A stretch of 64,000 bases of DNA, from the NCBI RefSeq assembly GCF_943913955.1, contig NZ_CALUAE010000010.1, forward strand, positions 36,007 to 100,006. The letters run 5' to 3'. The stretch comes from Mycolicibacterium bacteremicum. Its GTDB lineage: Bacteria; Actinomycetota; Actinomycetes; Mycobacteriales; Mycobacteriaceae. The position numbers were made by a program, and so were the translations under genes. The notes under the pieces are model-generated. The model was given only the letters and a program-made list of their open reading frames with translations. It ran no database searches and was not told the DNA's origin. How positions within the stretch are numbered: the stretch's first letter is position 1; each line of letters begins with the position of its first letter. Shown here one piece after another: positions 8,473-16,224 of the stretch.

Positions 8473-8506
8473 CTCATCTAGGGCGTCCTCCAGGGACCGT
8501 ACAACG

Positions 8507-8562
8507 AACAGTGAAGCTGCTGCGAGTTCTCTAGAGAACACTCGCAGCAGCTTCACTGTTTT
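8507..8562 (+). terminator. Very strong intrinsic terminator/attenuator between rpmA and obgE
   Basis: Arms 8507-8526 and 8541-8560 are perfectly complementary over 20 bp. The 14-nt loop contains the palindrome TTCTCTAGAGAA, and the right arm runs into TTTT. Such a classical terminator is unusual in mycobacteria. It lies inside what is normally one operon, only 18 bp before the obgE start, so it probably lowers obgE expression. Confidence 0.85.
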
Positions 8563-8579
8563 CATCGGAAGGACTCGCA

Positions 8580-10019
8580 ATGCCCCGGTTCGTGGACCGT
8601 GTGGTCATCCACGCCCAGGCCGGCAACGGCGGTAAGGGCTGCGCCTCGGTGCATCGCGAGAAGTTCAAGCCCCTCGGCGGACCCGACGGCGGGAACGGGG
8701 GCCGCGGTGGCAGCATCGTGCTGGTCGTCGACCCACAGGTGCACACGCTGCTCGATTTCCACTTCCACCCGCACGTGGTCGCCCAGTCCGGTAAGCCCGG
8801 TGCGGGCAGCAACCGGGACGGCGCCGCGGGAGCCGACCTCGAAGTCCACGTGCCGGACGGCACCGTCGTGCTCGACGACGACGGACGCCTCATCGCCGAT
8901 CTGGTCGGCGCGGGCACCCGGTTCGAGGCCGCCATGGGCGGTCGCGGCGGACTGGGCAATGCCGCGCTGGCGTCCCGAGCCCGTAAGGCCCCCGGCTTCG
9001 CGCTGCTGGGTGAGAAGGGTCAGATCCGCGACCTCACCCTGGAACTCAAGACCGTCGCCGACGTCGGTCTGGTCGGCTTCCCGTCCGCCGGCAAGTCGTC
9101 GCTGGTGTCCACCATCTCGGCGGCCAAGCCCAAGATCGCCGACTACCCGTTCACCACCCTGGTCCCCAATCTCGGCGTGGTGTCCGCCGGCGAGCACACG
9201 TTCACCGTCGCCGATGTGCCCGGGCTGATCCCGGGCGCATCCGACGGGCGCGGGCTCGGCCTGGATTTCCTGCGCCACATCGAGCGGTGTGCGGTCCTGG
9301 TGCACGTGGTCGACTGCGCGACGATGGAACCCGGTCGCGACCCGATCTCCGACATCGACGCCCTGGAAGCCGAACTGGCCGCGTATCAGCCGACCCTGCA
9401 AGGGGATACGACACTCGGGGACCTCGCCGACCGTCCACGCGCGGTGGTACTCAACAAGATCGACGTCCCGGATGCGCGCGAGCTCGCCGACTTCGTCCGT
9501 GACGAGGTCGCCGAGAAGTACGGCTGGCCGGTCTACGAGATCTCCACGGTCAGCCGGGATGGCCTGCGGCCGTTGATCTTTGCGCTGTGGGAGATGGTTG
9601 CCGCCTACCGGGCCGCCCAACCCGAGGTGGCCCCGCGCCGCCCGGTCATCCGTCCCATCCCCGTCGACGAGACCGGATTCACCGTCACCCCGGACGGCCA
9701 GGGTGGTTTCATCGTGCGCGGTGCCCGGCCGGAACGCTGGATCGCCCAGACCGCCTTCGACAACGACGAGGCCGTCGGCTACCTCGGCGACCGCCTCGCC
9801 CGGCTGGGCGTGGAGGACGAACTGGTCAAGCAGGGCGCCACACCCGGTTGCGCGGTCACCATCGGCGACGTGACCTTCGACTGGGAGCCGCAGACCCCGG
9901 CCGGTATCGACACCATGATGTCGGGCCGCGGCACCGATGTCCGGCTGGAGCAGACCGAGCGGGTGTCGGCCGACGAGCGCAAGGCGGCCCGGAAGGCGCG
10001 TCGGGAGCATCGGGAATGA
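8580..10019 (+). CDS. obgE: Obg/CgtA GTPase (ribosome assembly, stress)
   Basis: Obg is an essential GTPase that acts in 50S maturation and nutrient-stress signalling. The 479-aa protein has the glycine-rich Obg fold in residues 1-158, with GGPDGGNGGRGGSIVLVVDP. The G domain follows: P-loop GFPSAGKSS near 166-174, switch TTLVPNLGVV, DVPGLIPGASDGRGLG, and NKID near 292. An OCT domain lies near residues 345-430, then a basic tail typical of actinobacteria. The ATG follows GGAAGGA. No promoter is evident between the terminator and the gene, so expression probably relies on read-through from rplU-rpmA. Its stop overlaps an upstream in-frame ATG of proB. Confidence 0.97.
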   Translation: MPRFVDRVVIHAQAGNGGKGCASVHREKFKPLGGPDGGNGGRGGSIVLVVDPQVHTLLDFHFHPHVVAQSGKPGAGSNRDGAAGADLEVHVPDGTVVLDDDGRLIADLVGAGTRFEAAMGGRGGLGNAALASRARKAPGFALLGEKGQIRDLTLELKTVADVGLVGFPSAGKSSLVSTISAAKPKIADYPFTTLVPNLGVVSAGEHTFTVADVPGLIPGASDGRGLGLDFLRHIERCAVLVHVVDCATMEPGRDPISDIDALEAELAAYQPTLQGDTTLGDLADRPRAVVLNKIDVPDARELADFVRDEVAEKYGWPVYEISTVSRDGLRPLIFALWEMVAAYRAAQPEVAPRRPVIRPIPVDETGFTVTPDGQGGFIVRGARPERWIAQTAFDNDEAVGYLGDRLARLGVEDELVKQGATPGCAVTIGDVTFDWEPQTPAGIDTMMSGRGTDVRLEQTERVSADERKAARKARREHRE

Positions 10020-10020
10020 G

Positions 10021-10110
10021 CGACGCTTGCGGAGCGAATCATGACCAGGGCGACGCTTGCGGAGCGAATCATGACCGGGGCGACGCTTGCGGAGCGAATG
10101 ATCAGGTCGT
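10021..10110 (+). repeat. 3 x 30 bp tandem MIRU-like repeat between obgE and proB
   Basis: Three 30-bp units (10021-10050, 10051-10080, 10081-10110) each begin CGACGCTTGCGGAGCGAAT. The first two differ at one base. The last diverges in its second half and ends in the GTGAG that starts proB. Because 30 is a multiple of 3, the array stays in frame with proB and with the ATG at 10016 that overlaps the obgE stop as ATGA. It could therefore be translated as a (GDACGANHDx)n extension. Confidence 0.85.
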
Positions 10111-11209
10111 GAGCGAGACCAGGCGGGCGGTCCGGACCGCCCGCAGCGTCGTCGTCAAGATCGGCACGACCGCCCTGACCACCCCCACCGGTGTATTCGA
10201 TGCGGGCCGGTTGGCCGCGCTGGTCGAGGCGATCGAAGGCCGGATGCGGGCGGGCTCCGATGTGGTGATCGTGTCCTCCGGCGCCATCGCCGCCGGGATC
10301 GAACCACTGGGCCTGACCAAACGCCCGACCGATCTGGCGACCAAGCAGGCCGCGGCGAGCGTCGGCCAGGTGGCGCTGGTGAACGCCTGGAGTGCCGCCT
10401 TCGCCCGCTTCGACCGCACCGTCGGCCAGGTGTTGTTGACAGCCCATGACATCGCCATGCGGGTCCAGCACAACAACGCCCAGCGCACCCTGGACCGGTT
10501 GCGGGCATTGCACGCGGTGGCGATCGTCAACGAGAACGACACCGTGGCGACCAACGAGATCCGCTTCGGCGACAACGACCGGCTCTCGGCCCTGGTGGCC
10601 CAGCTGGTGGGCGCCGACGCGCTGGTCCTGCTCTCCGATATCGACGGTCTCTACGACGCCGATCCCCGCAAGGGCAATGCCCGCTTCATCCCCGAGGTGG
10701 CCGCCGAGGGCGACCTCGACGGGGTGGTGGCAGGCCGGGGCAGCAGCCTGGGCACCGGCGGGATGGCCTCGAAGCTGTCCTCGGCGCTGCTGGCCGCCGA
10801 TGCGGGCGTGCCCGTGCTGTTGGCCGCCGCCGCCGACGCCGCCGCCGCCCTCTCCGACGCGTCGGTCGGCACGGTGTTCGCGCCGCGGCCCGAACGCATG
10901 TCGGCGCGGCGGTTCTGGGTGCGCTATGCGGCCGAGGCCACCGGGGTGCTGACCCTCGACGAGGGTGCGGTGCGCGCGGTGATCGGTGGGCGTCGCTCGC
11001 TGCTACCCGCCGGCATCACCGCGGTATCCGGCCGGTTCCACGGTGGTGATGTGGTGGAGCTGCGCGGACCCGACGGGCCGGCCGTGGCACGCGGTGTGGT
11101 GGCCTATGACGCGGTGGAACTCGCGGCCATGATCGGGCGGTCGACGCCCGATCTGCCGCCCGAACTCCGCAGGCCGGCAGTGCATGCCGATGATCTGGTT
11201 GCGATCTGA
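10109..11209 (+). CDS. proB: Glutamate 5-kinase
   Basis: ProB phosphorylates glutamate, the first step of proline synthesis, and works with ProA (encoded at 21 kb). From the GTG at 10109 the protein is 366 aa. It has an amino-acid-kinase domain (VVVKIGTTALT, VIVSSGAIAAGIE, NENDTVATNEIRFGDNDRLSA, GTGGMASKLSSA) and a C-terminal PUA domain from about residue 270. An in-frame ATG at 10016, overlapping the obgE stop, would add 31 residues encoded by the tandem repeat. I prefer 10109 because the family normally starts just before this kinase strand. Translation coupled from obgE through the repeat remains possible. Confidence 0.95.
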   Translation: MSETRRAVRTARSVVVKIGTTALTTPTGVFDAGRLAALVEAIEGRMRAGSDVVIVSSGAIAAGIEPLGLTKRPTDLATKQAAASVGQVALVNAWSAAFARFDRTVGQVLLTAHDIAMRVQHNNAQRTLDRLRALHAVAIVNENDTVATNEIRFGDNDRLSALVAQLVGADALVLLSDIDGLYDADPRKGNARFIPEVAAEGDLDGVVAGRGSSLGTGGMASKLSSALLAADAGVPVLLAAAADAAAALSDASVGTVFAPRPERMSARRFWVRYAAEATGVLTLDEGAVRAVIGGRRSLLPAGITAVSGRFHGGDVVELRGPDGPAVARGVVAYDAVELAAMIGRSTPDLPPELRRPAVHADDLVAI

Positions 11210-11447
11210 CCGACCATCGCGTGGCCGCCGGATGACGGCCCGTCCTGCTGTGCAGCTAACACCGGTTGGCAAATAACGCAGACGTCAATGGCAATGTTTG
11301 CCGGGCCTTTCGGGTCAAATTTGCCGTTTGGCAGAATCTGCCGCAACTGCCGTGTCATCATTCCTGGTTGAGCTAATCCGGACATGGGGGCGATTGTCGG
11401 GGTATGCTCCGTCAAAGTTGAGTGTCAGCAAAGTGGAAGCTGGGGGC
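11210..11447 (+). promoter_or_regulatory. Intergenic region with clustered TTTGCC/GGCAAA inverted repeats
   Basis: No gene is seen here, and base composition is lower in GC than in the neighbours. Three related dyads cluster: GGCAAAT (11268-11274) facing ATTTGCC (11319-11325), GGCAA-TGT-TTGCC (11290-11302), and TGCC-GTTT-GGCA (11322-11333). They precede the PIG-L gene and look like operator copies for an unidentified regulator. The PIG-L start follows GTGGAAGCTGGGGGC. Confidence 0.4.
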
Positions 11448-12071
11448 ATGACACGTCGTTCGGTTCTTGCGGTCGGGGCACATCCCGACGATATCGAGCT
11501 GGGCTGCGGGGGCGCTCTGGCCAAACATGTTGCTGCCGGTGATCTTGTCACGATGCTTGTCGTCACCCGCGGCGAAGAAGGGCCCGGTCGGTCGGCGCAG
11601 CGCGTCGCCGAACAGCAGGCCGCCGTCGACGTGCTGGGCATCGACCGGTTGATCTGGGGCGAGGGCTTTCTCGACTGTCGGGTCTCGCTACAGGAGTTCG
11701 AACTGGTGCACCTGATCGAGGACGCCATCGAACAGGTCTCCGCCACAGTCGTATACACCCATATGGCCAATGACAGTCATCAGGATCACCGGGTCGTCTC
11801 GCGCTGCACGATGGGCGCCGCGCGCTGGGTCTCGACGATCATGGCCTATGGGGGTCCGTCCGCGGTCGGGTTCAATCCCACTGCCTTCATCGACATTTCG
11901 GACTGCCTGGACAAGAAGATCGAGGCACTGATGTGCCACGTGTCGCAGGCCGAGGCGAGCGAGAAGGTCAGCGCCTCCTGGGTGCGCAGCTCGGCCGAGC
12001 ATTACGGATTCCTGTGCAGGCGGCCCTTTGCCGAGGGATTCGAACCGATCCGCCAGGTCGTCGACTTCTGA
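11448..12071 (+). CDS. PIG-L/LmbE family N-deacetylase
   Basis: This is a zinc-dependent deacetylase of the family that removes acetyl from N-acetylglucosaminyl groups (MshB, PIG-L, LmbE). The 207-aa protein has the family motif AVGAHPDDIELGCGG (His12, Asp14, Asp15). It also has the distal zinc motif SHQDH (His111 to His114). I start it at the ATG at 11448, because an upstream extension would add residues with no family similarity. A gene for a UDP-galactopyranose-mutase-like flavoprotein follows after 3 bp, so the two probably act on the same sugar. The natural substrate cannot be read from sequence. It is not obviously MshB, which is larger. Confidence 0.85.
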   Translation: MTRRSVLAVGAHPDDIELGCGGALAKHVAAGDLVTMLVVTRGEEGPGRSAQRVAEQQAAVDVLGIDRLIWGEGFLDCRVSLQEFELVHLIEDAIEQVSATVVYTHMANDSHQDHRVVSRCTMGAARWVSTIMAYGGPSAVGFNPTAFIDISDCLDKKIEALMCHVSQAEASEKVSASWVRSSAEHYGFLCRRPFAEGFEPIRQVVDF

Positions 12072-12074
12072 CCT

Positions 12075-13367
12075 GTGCCAACCTTTCTCGTCATCGGTGC
12101 CGGTACCACCGGCATCGGAGCCGCCGTCCGGCTGACCGAATTGGGCATCGACCATCTGGTCGTCGACGGCGGGCAGCGCATCGGCGGCATGTCGGCCTCG
12201 ATCACCGACGACGCGGGCTTCACCTGGGATCTGGGCGGCCATGTGCTGCACAGTCATTTCGAGGACTTCGACCGGGCGGTGGCGGCCAGCGGTATCGCGC
12301 TCAACCACGTGACGCGCAACGGCTGGGTGTGGATGCGCGGCGACGGCCCGGACAGCCTGGTGCCGACCCCCATCCAGCAGCAGCTACGCGAGTGGCCCAC
12401 CGACCTGGAACCCGATGCGCCGGTCAATCACCTGGCCGACTACTACCGCAACAACTTCGGTAGCCGGCTCTACGAGGAGTTCTTCGAGCCGTACAACCGC
12501 AAGATGTGGACGCTGCCGCTGGATCAGATCGACGACGAGTGGACCTCGCTGCGCAGTGGCAGCGCCGCACGCAACGTACCCGCGTTGGCCCTGGCCGGCA
12601 CGACGACCGCTCCGGCCTCCACGTTCCCGTATCCGGTCGGCGGCACCGGTGCGCTGTGGCAGGCGGTGCACGACACCATGATGACGCCGGATTCGGTGCG
12701 CCTGGGTACCCGGGTGCTGGCCGTCGACCCGGAAGCCCGGCGGGCGCATCTCGACGACGGCAGCACGGTGTCGTTCCGCTACTGCATCAGCACCGCCCCG
12801 GTCACCACCGCGCTGGACTGGATCGGCTGGACGGATCGGGCGGCGACCTTGCGCGCCAGTCGACTGCACGCCGTCGGTATCGGGTTCGACGGCGATCCGC
12901 CGCCGGCGCTGGCCGACAAGACCTGGCTGTACTGCCCGGACGAGGCGGTGCCGTGGTATCGCGCGACCATGCTGAGCAACTACGACGAGGCCAATGCCGG
13001 CCCCGGCCGCTGGAACATCCTGTGCGAGGTGCCGGTGTTCGACGCAACGCCCGTCTCGGCGGCCGACGCCGTCGCGGGCGTCCTCGCCTCGCTGCGGCAG
13101 TTGGGTGCCGACCCAACACGTGCCGCCGCGCGCTTCGTCACGACCTTGGAACACGGGTATCCGGTGCCCACCCTCGGCCGCGACGAGCTGCTGCGCGAGG
13201 CCGACAAGCAGCTGCTGGCACACGGCATCTACAGCCGCGGGCGATTCGGCGGCTGGCGCTACGAGTCGTCGAACCAGGACTACGGATACGTCCAGGGGCG
13301 CCAGGCCGTCGATCATGCGCTGTACGGCACCGCCGAGGATGTCTACTGGCACCCCGAGCGCTTCTGA
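12075..13367 (+). CDS. FAD-dependent UDP-galactopyranose-mutase/protoporphyrinogen-oxidase-like protein
   Basis: This 430-aa protein has an N-terminal Rossmann FAD site, VIGAGTTGIGAAVRL (residues 6-20), followed by RIGGMSASITDD and WDLGGHVLHSHFEDF. These resemble the NAD(P)-binding/UGM-like flavoproteins that rearrange or oxidise sugar nucleotides. YNRKMWTLPLDQI and FGGWRYESSNQDYGYVQGRQ near the C-terminus also fit that group. The GTG start lies 3 bp after the PIG-L stop, so the two genes are translationally linked. The function is unknown; a role in a glycolipid or cell-wall glycan is inferred from the pairing only. It is not the arabinogalactan Glf, whose sequence differs. Confidence 0.7.
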   Translation: MPTFLVIGAGTTGIGAAVRLTELGIDHLVVDGGQRIGGMSASITDDAGFTWDLGGHVLHSHFEDFDRAVAASGIALNHVTRNGWVWMRGDGPDSLVPTPIQQQLREWPTDLEPDAPVNHLADYYRNNFGSRLYEEFFEPYNRKMWTLPLDQIDDEWTSLRSGSAARNVPALALAGTTTAPASTFPYPVGGTGALWQAVHDTMMTPDSVRLGTRVLAVDPEARRAHLDDGSTVSFRYCISTAPVTTALDWIGWTDRAATLRASRLHAVGIGFDGDPPPALADKTWLYCPDEAVPWYRATMLSNYDEANAGPGRWNILCEVPVFDATPVSAADAVAGVLASLRQLGADPTRAAARFVTTLEHGYPVPTLGRDELLREADKQLLAHGIYSRGRFGGWRYESSNQDYGYVQGRQAVDHALYGTAEDVYWHPERF

Positions 13368-13389
13368 GGCTGCCGCCCCGTGCGCCGGT

Positions 13390-14025
13390 TCAGCCGTCCG
13401 GATACAGCGCGCCGCGGATGATCTCGGTGAGCGCGGTGGCCAGCTGCGGGTCGTAGTCCGCTGATCGGCCGGGCAAATTCTGCTGGCACACCCGCTCCAC
13501 CATCCACACCAGGCTGCTGGCCGTGGGGGCGGCGAGCAGGCCGGGCCGGATCGATCCGTCGGCCTGACCTTCCTCGATGACGGTGGTGAACTGGGCGGCG
13601 ATGCCGGTCAACAGCTCGCGGTAGGTCGCACCGACCTGGGCGTCGTAGGCCGCCATCTCGTTGAGGGCCACCAGCACGGGTTGGTGTGTGCGGTAACTGG
13701 CGATCAGGCGGGTCATCGAGGCGTGGATGTCGGCGGGGTCGCCGCGGCCGGCCACCGCCCACCACTGCGCGGCGTCGGCGGTCAGGTCCCCGAACACCTG
13801 GGTGGCCAGCCGGCGCAGCAGATCACCCTTGTCCTCGAAGTAGATGTAGAAGCTGGCCCGCGAGATCCCGGCCTCGGTGGCCAGCCGGTCCACGCTGAGT
13901 TCGGTGAAGCTCGCACCGTCGGCCATCAGGCGGTCGGTCGCGTCGAGCAGCTGGCGCTCGATCTGTTCGCGGCGTTCCCGACGCTTGGCCTGCGGTTTGC
14001 GGGTCGCCCGTGTCACCGATGCCAT
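13390..14025 (-). CDS. TetR family regulator of the adjacent P450
   Basis: This 211-aa one-component repressor has a TetR helix-turn-helix in about residues 20-65 (ELSVDRLATEAGISRASFYIYFEDKGDLL). A helical ligand-binding domain follows. It is divergent from the P450 gene. The 66-bp gap contains a near-ideal palindromic operator at 14059-14075. The simplest reading is autoregulation together with repression of the P450, relieved by the P450 substrate or a related lipid. The ligand is not predictable. Confidence 0.9.
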   Translation of the reverse strand: MASVTRATRKPQAKRRERREQIERQLLDATDRLMADGASFTELSVDRLATEAGISRASFYIYFEDKGDLLRRLATQVFGDLTADAAQWWAVAGRGDPADIHASMTRLIASYRTHQPVLVALNEMAAYDAQVGATYRELLTGIAAQFTTVIEEGQADGSIRPGLLAAPTASSLVWMVERVCQQNLPGRSADYDPQLATALTEIIRGALYPDG

Positions 14026-14054
14026 GCGGCCAGCGTATCGGCTGCCGCGACTCC

Positions 14055-14091
14055 TTGACTAGACACTCTGTCTAGACTTATTGTCAGCGAC
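14055..14091 (+). promoter_or_regulatory. Promoter and 17-bp TetR operator before the P450
   Basis: CTAGACA (14059-14065) and TGTCTAG (14069-14075) form a perfect palindrome around CTC. It overlaps a TTGACT hexamer (14055-14060) and lies 17 bp before the P450 ATG. A bound dimer would block both divergent transcripts. Confidence 0.7.
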
Positions 14092-15357
14092 ATGACTGTG
14101 TCACCGATCACACCCGTCGAGCGGGCCTACGATCCGATCGATCTGTCCTCGCGGGCGTTCTGGGCCACCACGGCCGCCGATCGCGAGATCTCTTTCGCCG
14201 AACTGCGCGAGCAGCGCCCGGTGAGCTGGCATCCGCCGGTCGAGGACGCGCTGATGCCGGACCCGGCCGACCGCGGGTACTGGGCGGTGACCCGGCACGC
14301 CGACGTGGTCGAGGTCAGCCGCAACAGTGAGGTCTTCCTGTCCGGGCAGGGTGTGCTGTTCGAGAACGTCCCCCAGGAGCTGCTGGAGGCCTCGCAGTCC
14401 TTCCTGGCGATGGACCCGCCGCGGCACACGCTGATCCGCAAGGTGGTGCACTCGGCGTTCACCCCGCGCCAGGTCCGGCGTATCGAGGATTCGATCAAGG
14501 CCAACGCCGCCGAGATCGTCACCGAACTGCGGGCCGCGGGCAGCGGCGCCGACTTCGTCGACCTGTGTGCCAAGGAACTGCCCATCCGCACCCTCTCGGA
14601 CATGGTCGGTATCCCCGAATCCGAGCGCCACCAGGTCGCCGCCGCCGCCGATGCGTTGGTCTCCTGGGGTGACCCGGTCTACCTCGACGGCCGAAACCCG
14701 TTGGAGGTACTGGTCACCAACCAGATGTACCTGCATCAGGTCGCGCTCGCGCTGGCCGCCGAGCGGCGGGAGAACCCGGGTGACGACCTGTTCAGTGCCC
14801 TGGTGCACGCCGAGGTCGAAGGCTCCCGGCTGACCGATCAGGAGGTGGCGGCCTTCTTCGTGCTGCTCGCCGTGGCCGGCAACGACACCACCCGGCAGAC
14901 CACCAGCCACGCGATGAAGGCGCTGACCGACAACCCCGACCAACGAGCTTGGCTGCTGGGCGATTTCGAGGACCGGATCGGGACGGCGGTGGAGGAGTTC
15001 ATCCGCTGGGCCACTCCGGTCATGACGTTCCGGCGCACCGCGGCCGACGATTACGCACTCGGCGGCGCACAGATCAAGGCGGGGGAGAAGGTGGTGATGT
15101 TCTACTCCTCGGCGAACTGGGACGGCACGGTGTTCACCGATCCCGGCCGGCTCGACCTGGGTCGGCACCCCAATCCGCATGTCGGCTTCGGCGGTGGCGG
15201 CCGGCACTTCTGCCTCGGCGCGCACGTCGCCCGGGCCCAGTTGCGGGCCATCTTCGGCGAACTGCTGCGCCAGATCCCGAATCTCGAGGTCGCCGAACCA
15301 TCTTATGTGGCAGGGAATTTCGTCCACGCCGTGCGGGCGTTGCGGTGTGAGTTCTAG
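14092..15357 (+). CDS. Cytochrome P450 (CYP125/CYP124/CYP142-like)
   Basis: This 421-aa soluble bacterial P450 has the I-helix oxygen-activation motif AGNDTTRQ and an ExxR-region helix. The heme loop is GFGGGGRHFCLGAH, with the axial cysteine at about residue 374. The FLAMDPPRHTLIRKVVHSAFTPR segment and the AGNDTTR form resemble mycobacterial CYP125, CYP142 and CYP124, which hydroxylate the side chains of sterols and branched lipids. No ferredoxin gene is adjacent. Control by the divergent TetR is very likely. The stop codon shares the tetranucleotide CTAG with the stop of the convergent sirtuin gene. Confidence 0.9.
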   Translation: MTVSPITPVERAYDPIDLSSRAFWATTAADREISFAELREQRPVSWHPPVEDALMPDPADRGYWAVTRHADVVEVSRNSEVFLSGQGVLFENVPQELLEASQSFLAMDPPRHTLIRKVVHSAFTPRQVRRIEDSIKANAAEIVTELRAAGSGADFVDLCAKELPIRTLSDMVGIPESERHQVAAAADALVSWGDPVYLDGRNPLEVLVTNQMYLHQVALALAAERRENPGDDLFSALVHAEVEGSRLTDQEVAAFFVLLAVAGNDTTRQTTSHAMKALTDNPDQRAWLLGDFEDRIGTAVEEFIRWATPVMTFRRTAADDYALGGAQIKAGEKVVMFYSSANWDGTVFTDPGRLDLGRHPNPHVGFGGGGRHFCLGAHVARAQLRAIFGELLRQIPNLEVAEPSYVAGNFVHAVRALRCEF

Positions 15358-16187
15358 CGCGTCGTGGTGGCGGTGAGCTCGCCGGCCAACAGCGTGAGCA
15401 GTTCCGAACAACCGCCTTCGACCTTCGCGGTGGCCAGGTCATCGCCGCGGGTCGGTCCCCGGTTGATGATGGCTATCGGCAGACCGGCCGCCGCGGCGTG
15501 CCGGACGAAGCGGTAGCCGGAGAAGACCGTCAGCGACGATCCCGCGACCAGCAGCGCGTCGGCCGCGTCCACCATCGAGAACGCTTGCTGCACACGCTCC
15601 TTGGGTACGCTCTCGCCGAAGTAGACGATATCGGGCTTGAGCATGCCCGCACACCGCGGACAGTCCAGGTAACGGAAGCCGGCGGTGTCGTCGATGACGG
15701 CGTCCGCGTCGGGCGCCACGGCAATGCCGCCGACCTGTTCGGCGCGTTCGGCGAACCCCGGATTGAGCGCCTCGAGTTCGTCGGCCAACGTGGCGCGGCT
15801 CATGGTGAAACCACACGCCAGGCACACCACCTGCCGGTAGGTGCCGTGCAGATCGATCACCTGCCGGCTGCCGGCCTTGGTGTGCAGCAGATCCACATTC
15901 TGGGTGATGAGCCCGGTGACCACGCCGTCGCGCTCCAGCTCTGCCAGGGCGCGATGACCGGCATTGGGCACCGTCTCATCCATATGCCGCCACCCCACGT
16001 GGTTGCGCGCCCAGTAGCGCTGCCGGTACACCGGGTCGGACCGGAACTGGGTGATGGTCATCGGATTGCTGGGCGGTGAATCCGGTCCCCGGTAATCCGG
16101 GATGCCCGAGTCCGTCGACATCCCGGCCCCGGTCAGCACCGCGACGCGGCGGCCCGCGAGCGCGGCGACCAGTTCGGGGGCTTCCAT
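15354..16187 (-). CDS. Sir2 family NAD-dependent protein deacylase (sirtuin)
   Basis: Sirtuins remove acyl groups from lysine using NAD+ and release nicotinamide. The 277-aa protein has all core motifs: GAGMSTDSGIPDYRG (residues 20-34), TQN (95-97), the catalytic His114 in DLHGTY, and two zinc CxxC pairs (C122/C125 and the later CPRC). The long insert with NVDLLHTKAG and the SIRT4-like GAG loop suggest a class II sirtuin. It would be distinct from the shorter CobB-type enzyme. The gene converges on the P450 with a 4-bp overlap in which both stops are TAG. Targets are unknown. Confidence 0.92.
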   Translation of the reverse strand: MEAPELVAALAGRRVAVLTGAGMSTDSGIPDYRGPDSPPSNPMTITQFRSDPVYRQRYWARNHVGWRHMDETVPNAGHRALAELERDGVVTGLITQNVDLLHTKAGSRQVIDLHGTYRQVVCLACGFTMSRATLADELEALNPGFAERAEQVGGIAVAPDADAVIDDTAGFRYLDCPRCAGMLKPDIVYFGESVPKERVQQAFSMVDAADALLVAGSSLTVFSGYRFVRHAAAAGLPIAIINRGPTRGDDLATAKVEGGCSELLTLLAGELTATTTR

Positions 16188-16224
16188 TCCTTCGAGGATA
16201 GGCGGCCATGGCAGGGTGGACCGT

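Noticed and set aside
10021..10110. CRISPR array
   Set aside because: The three 30-bp units are direct tandem copies without spacers, and no cas gene is present.
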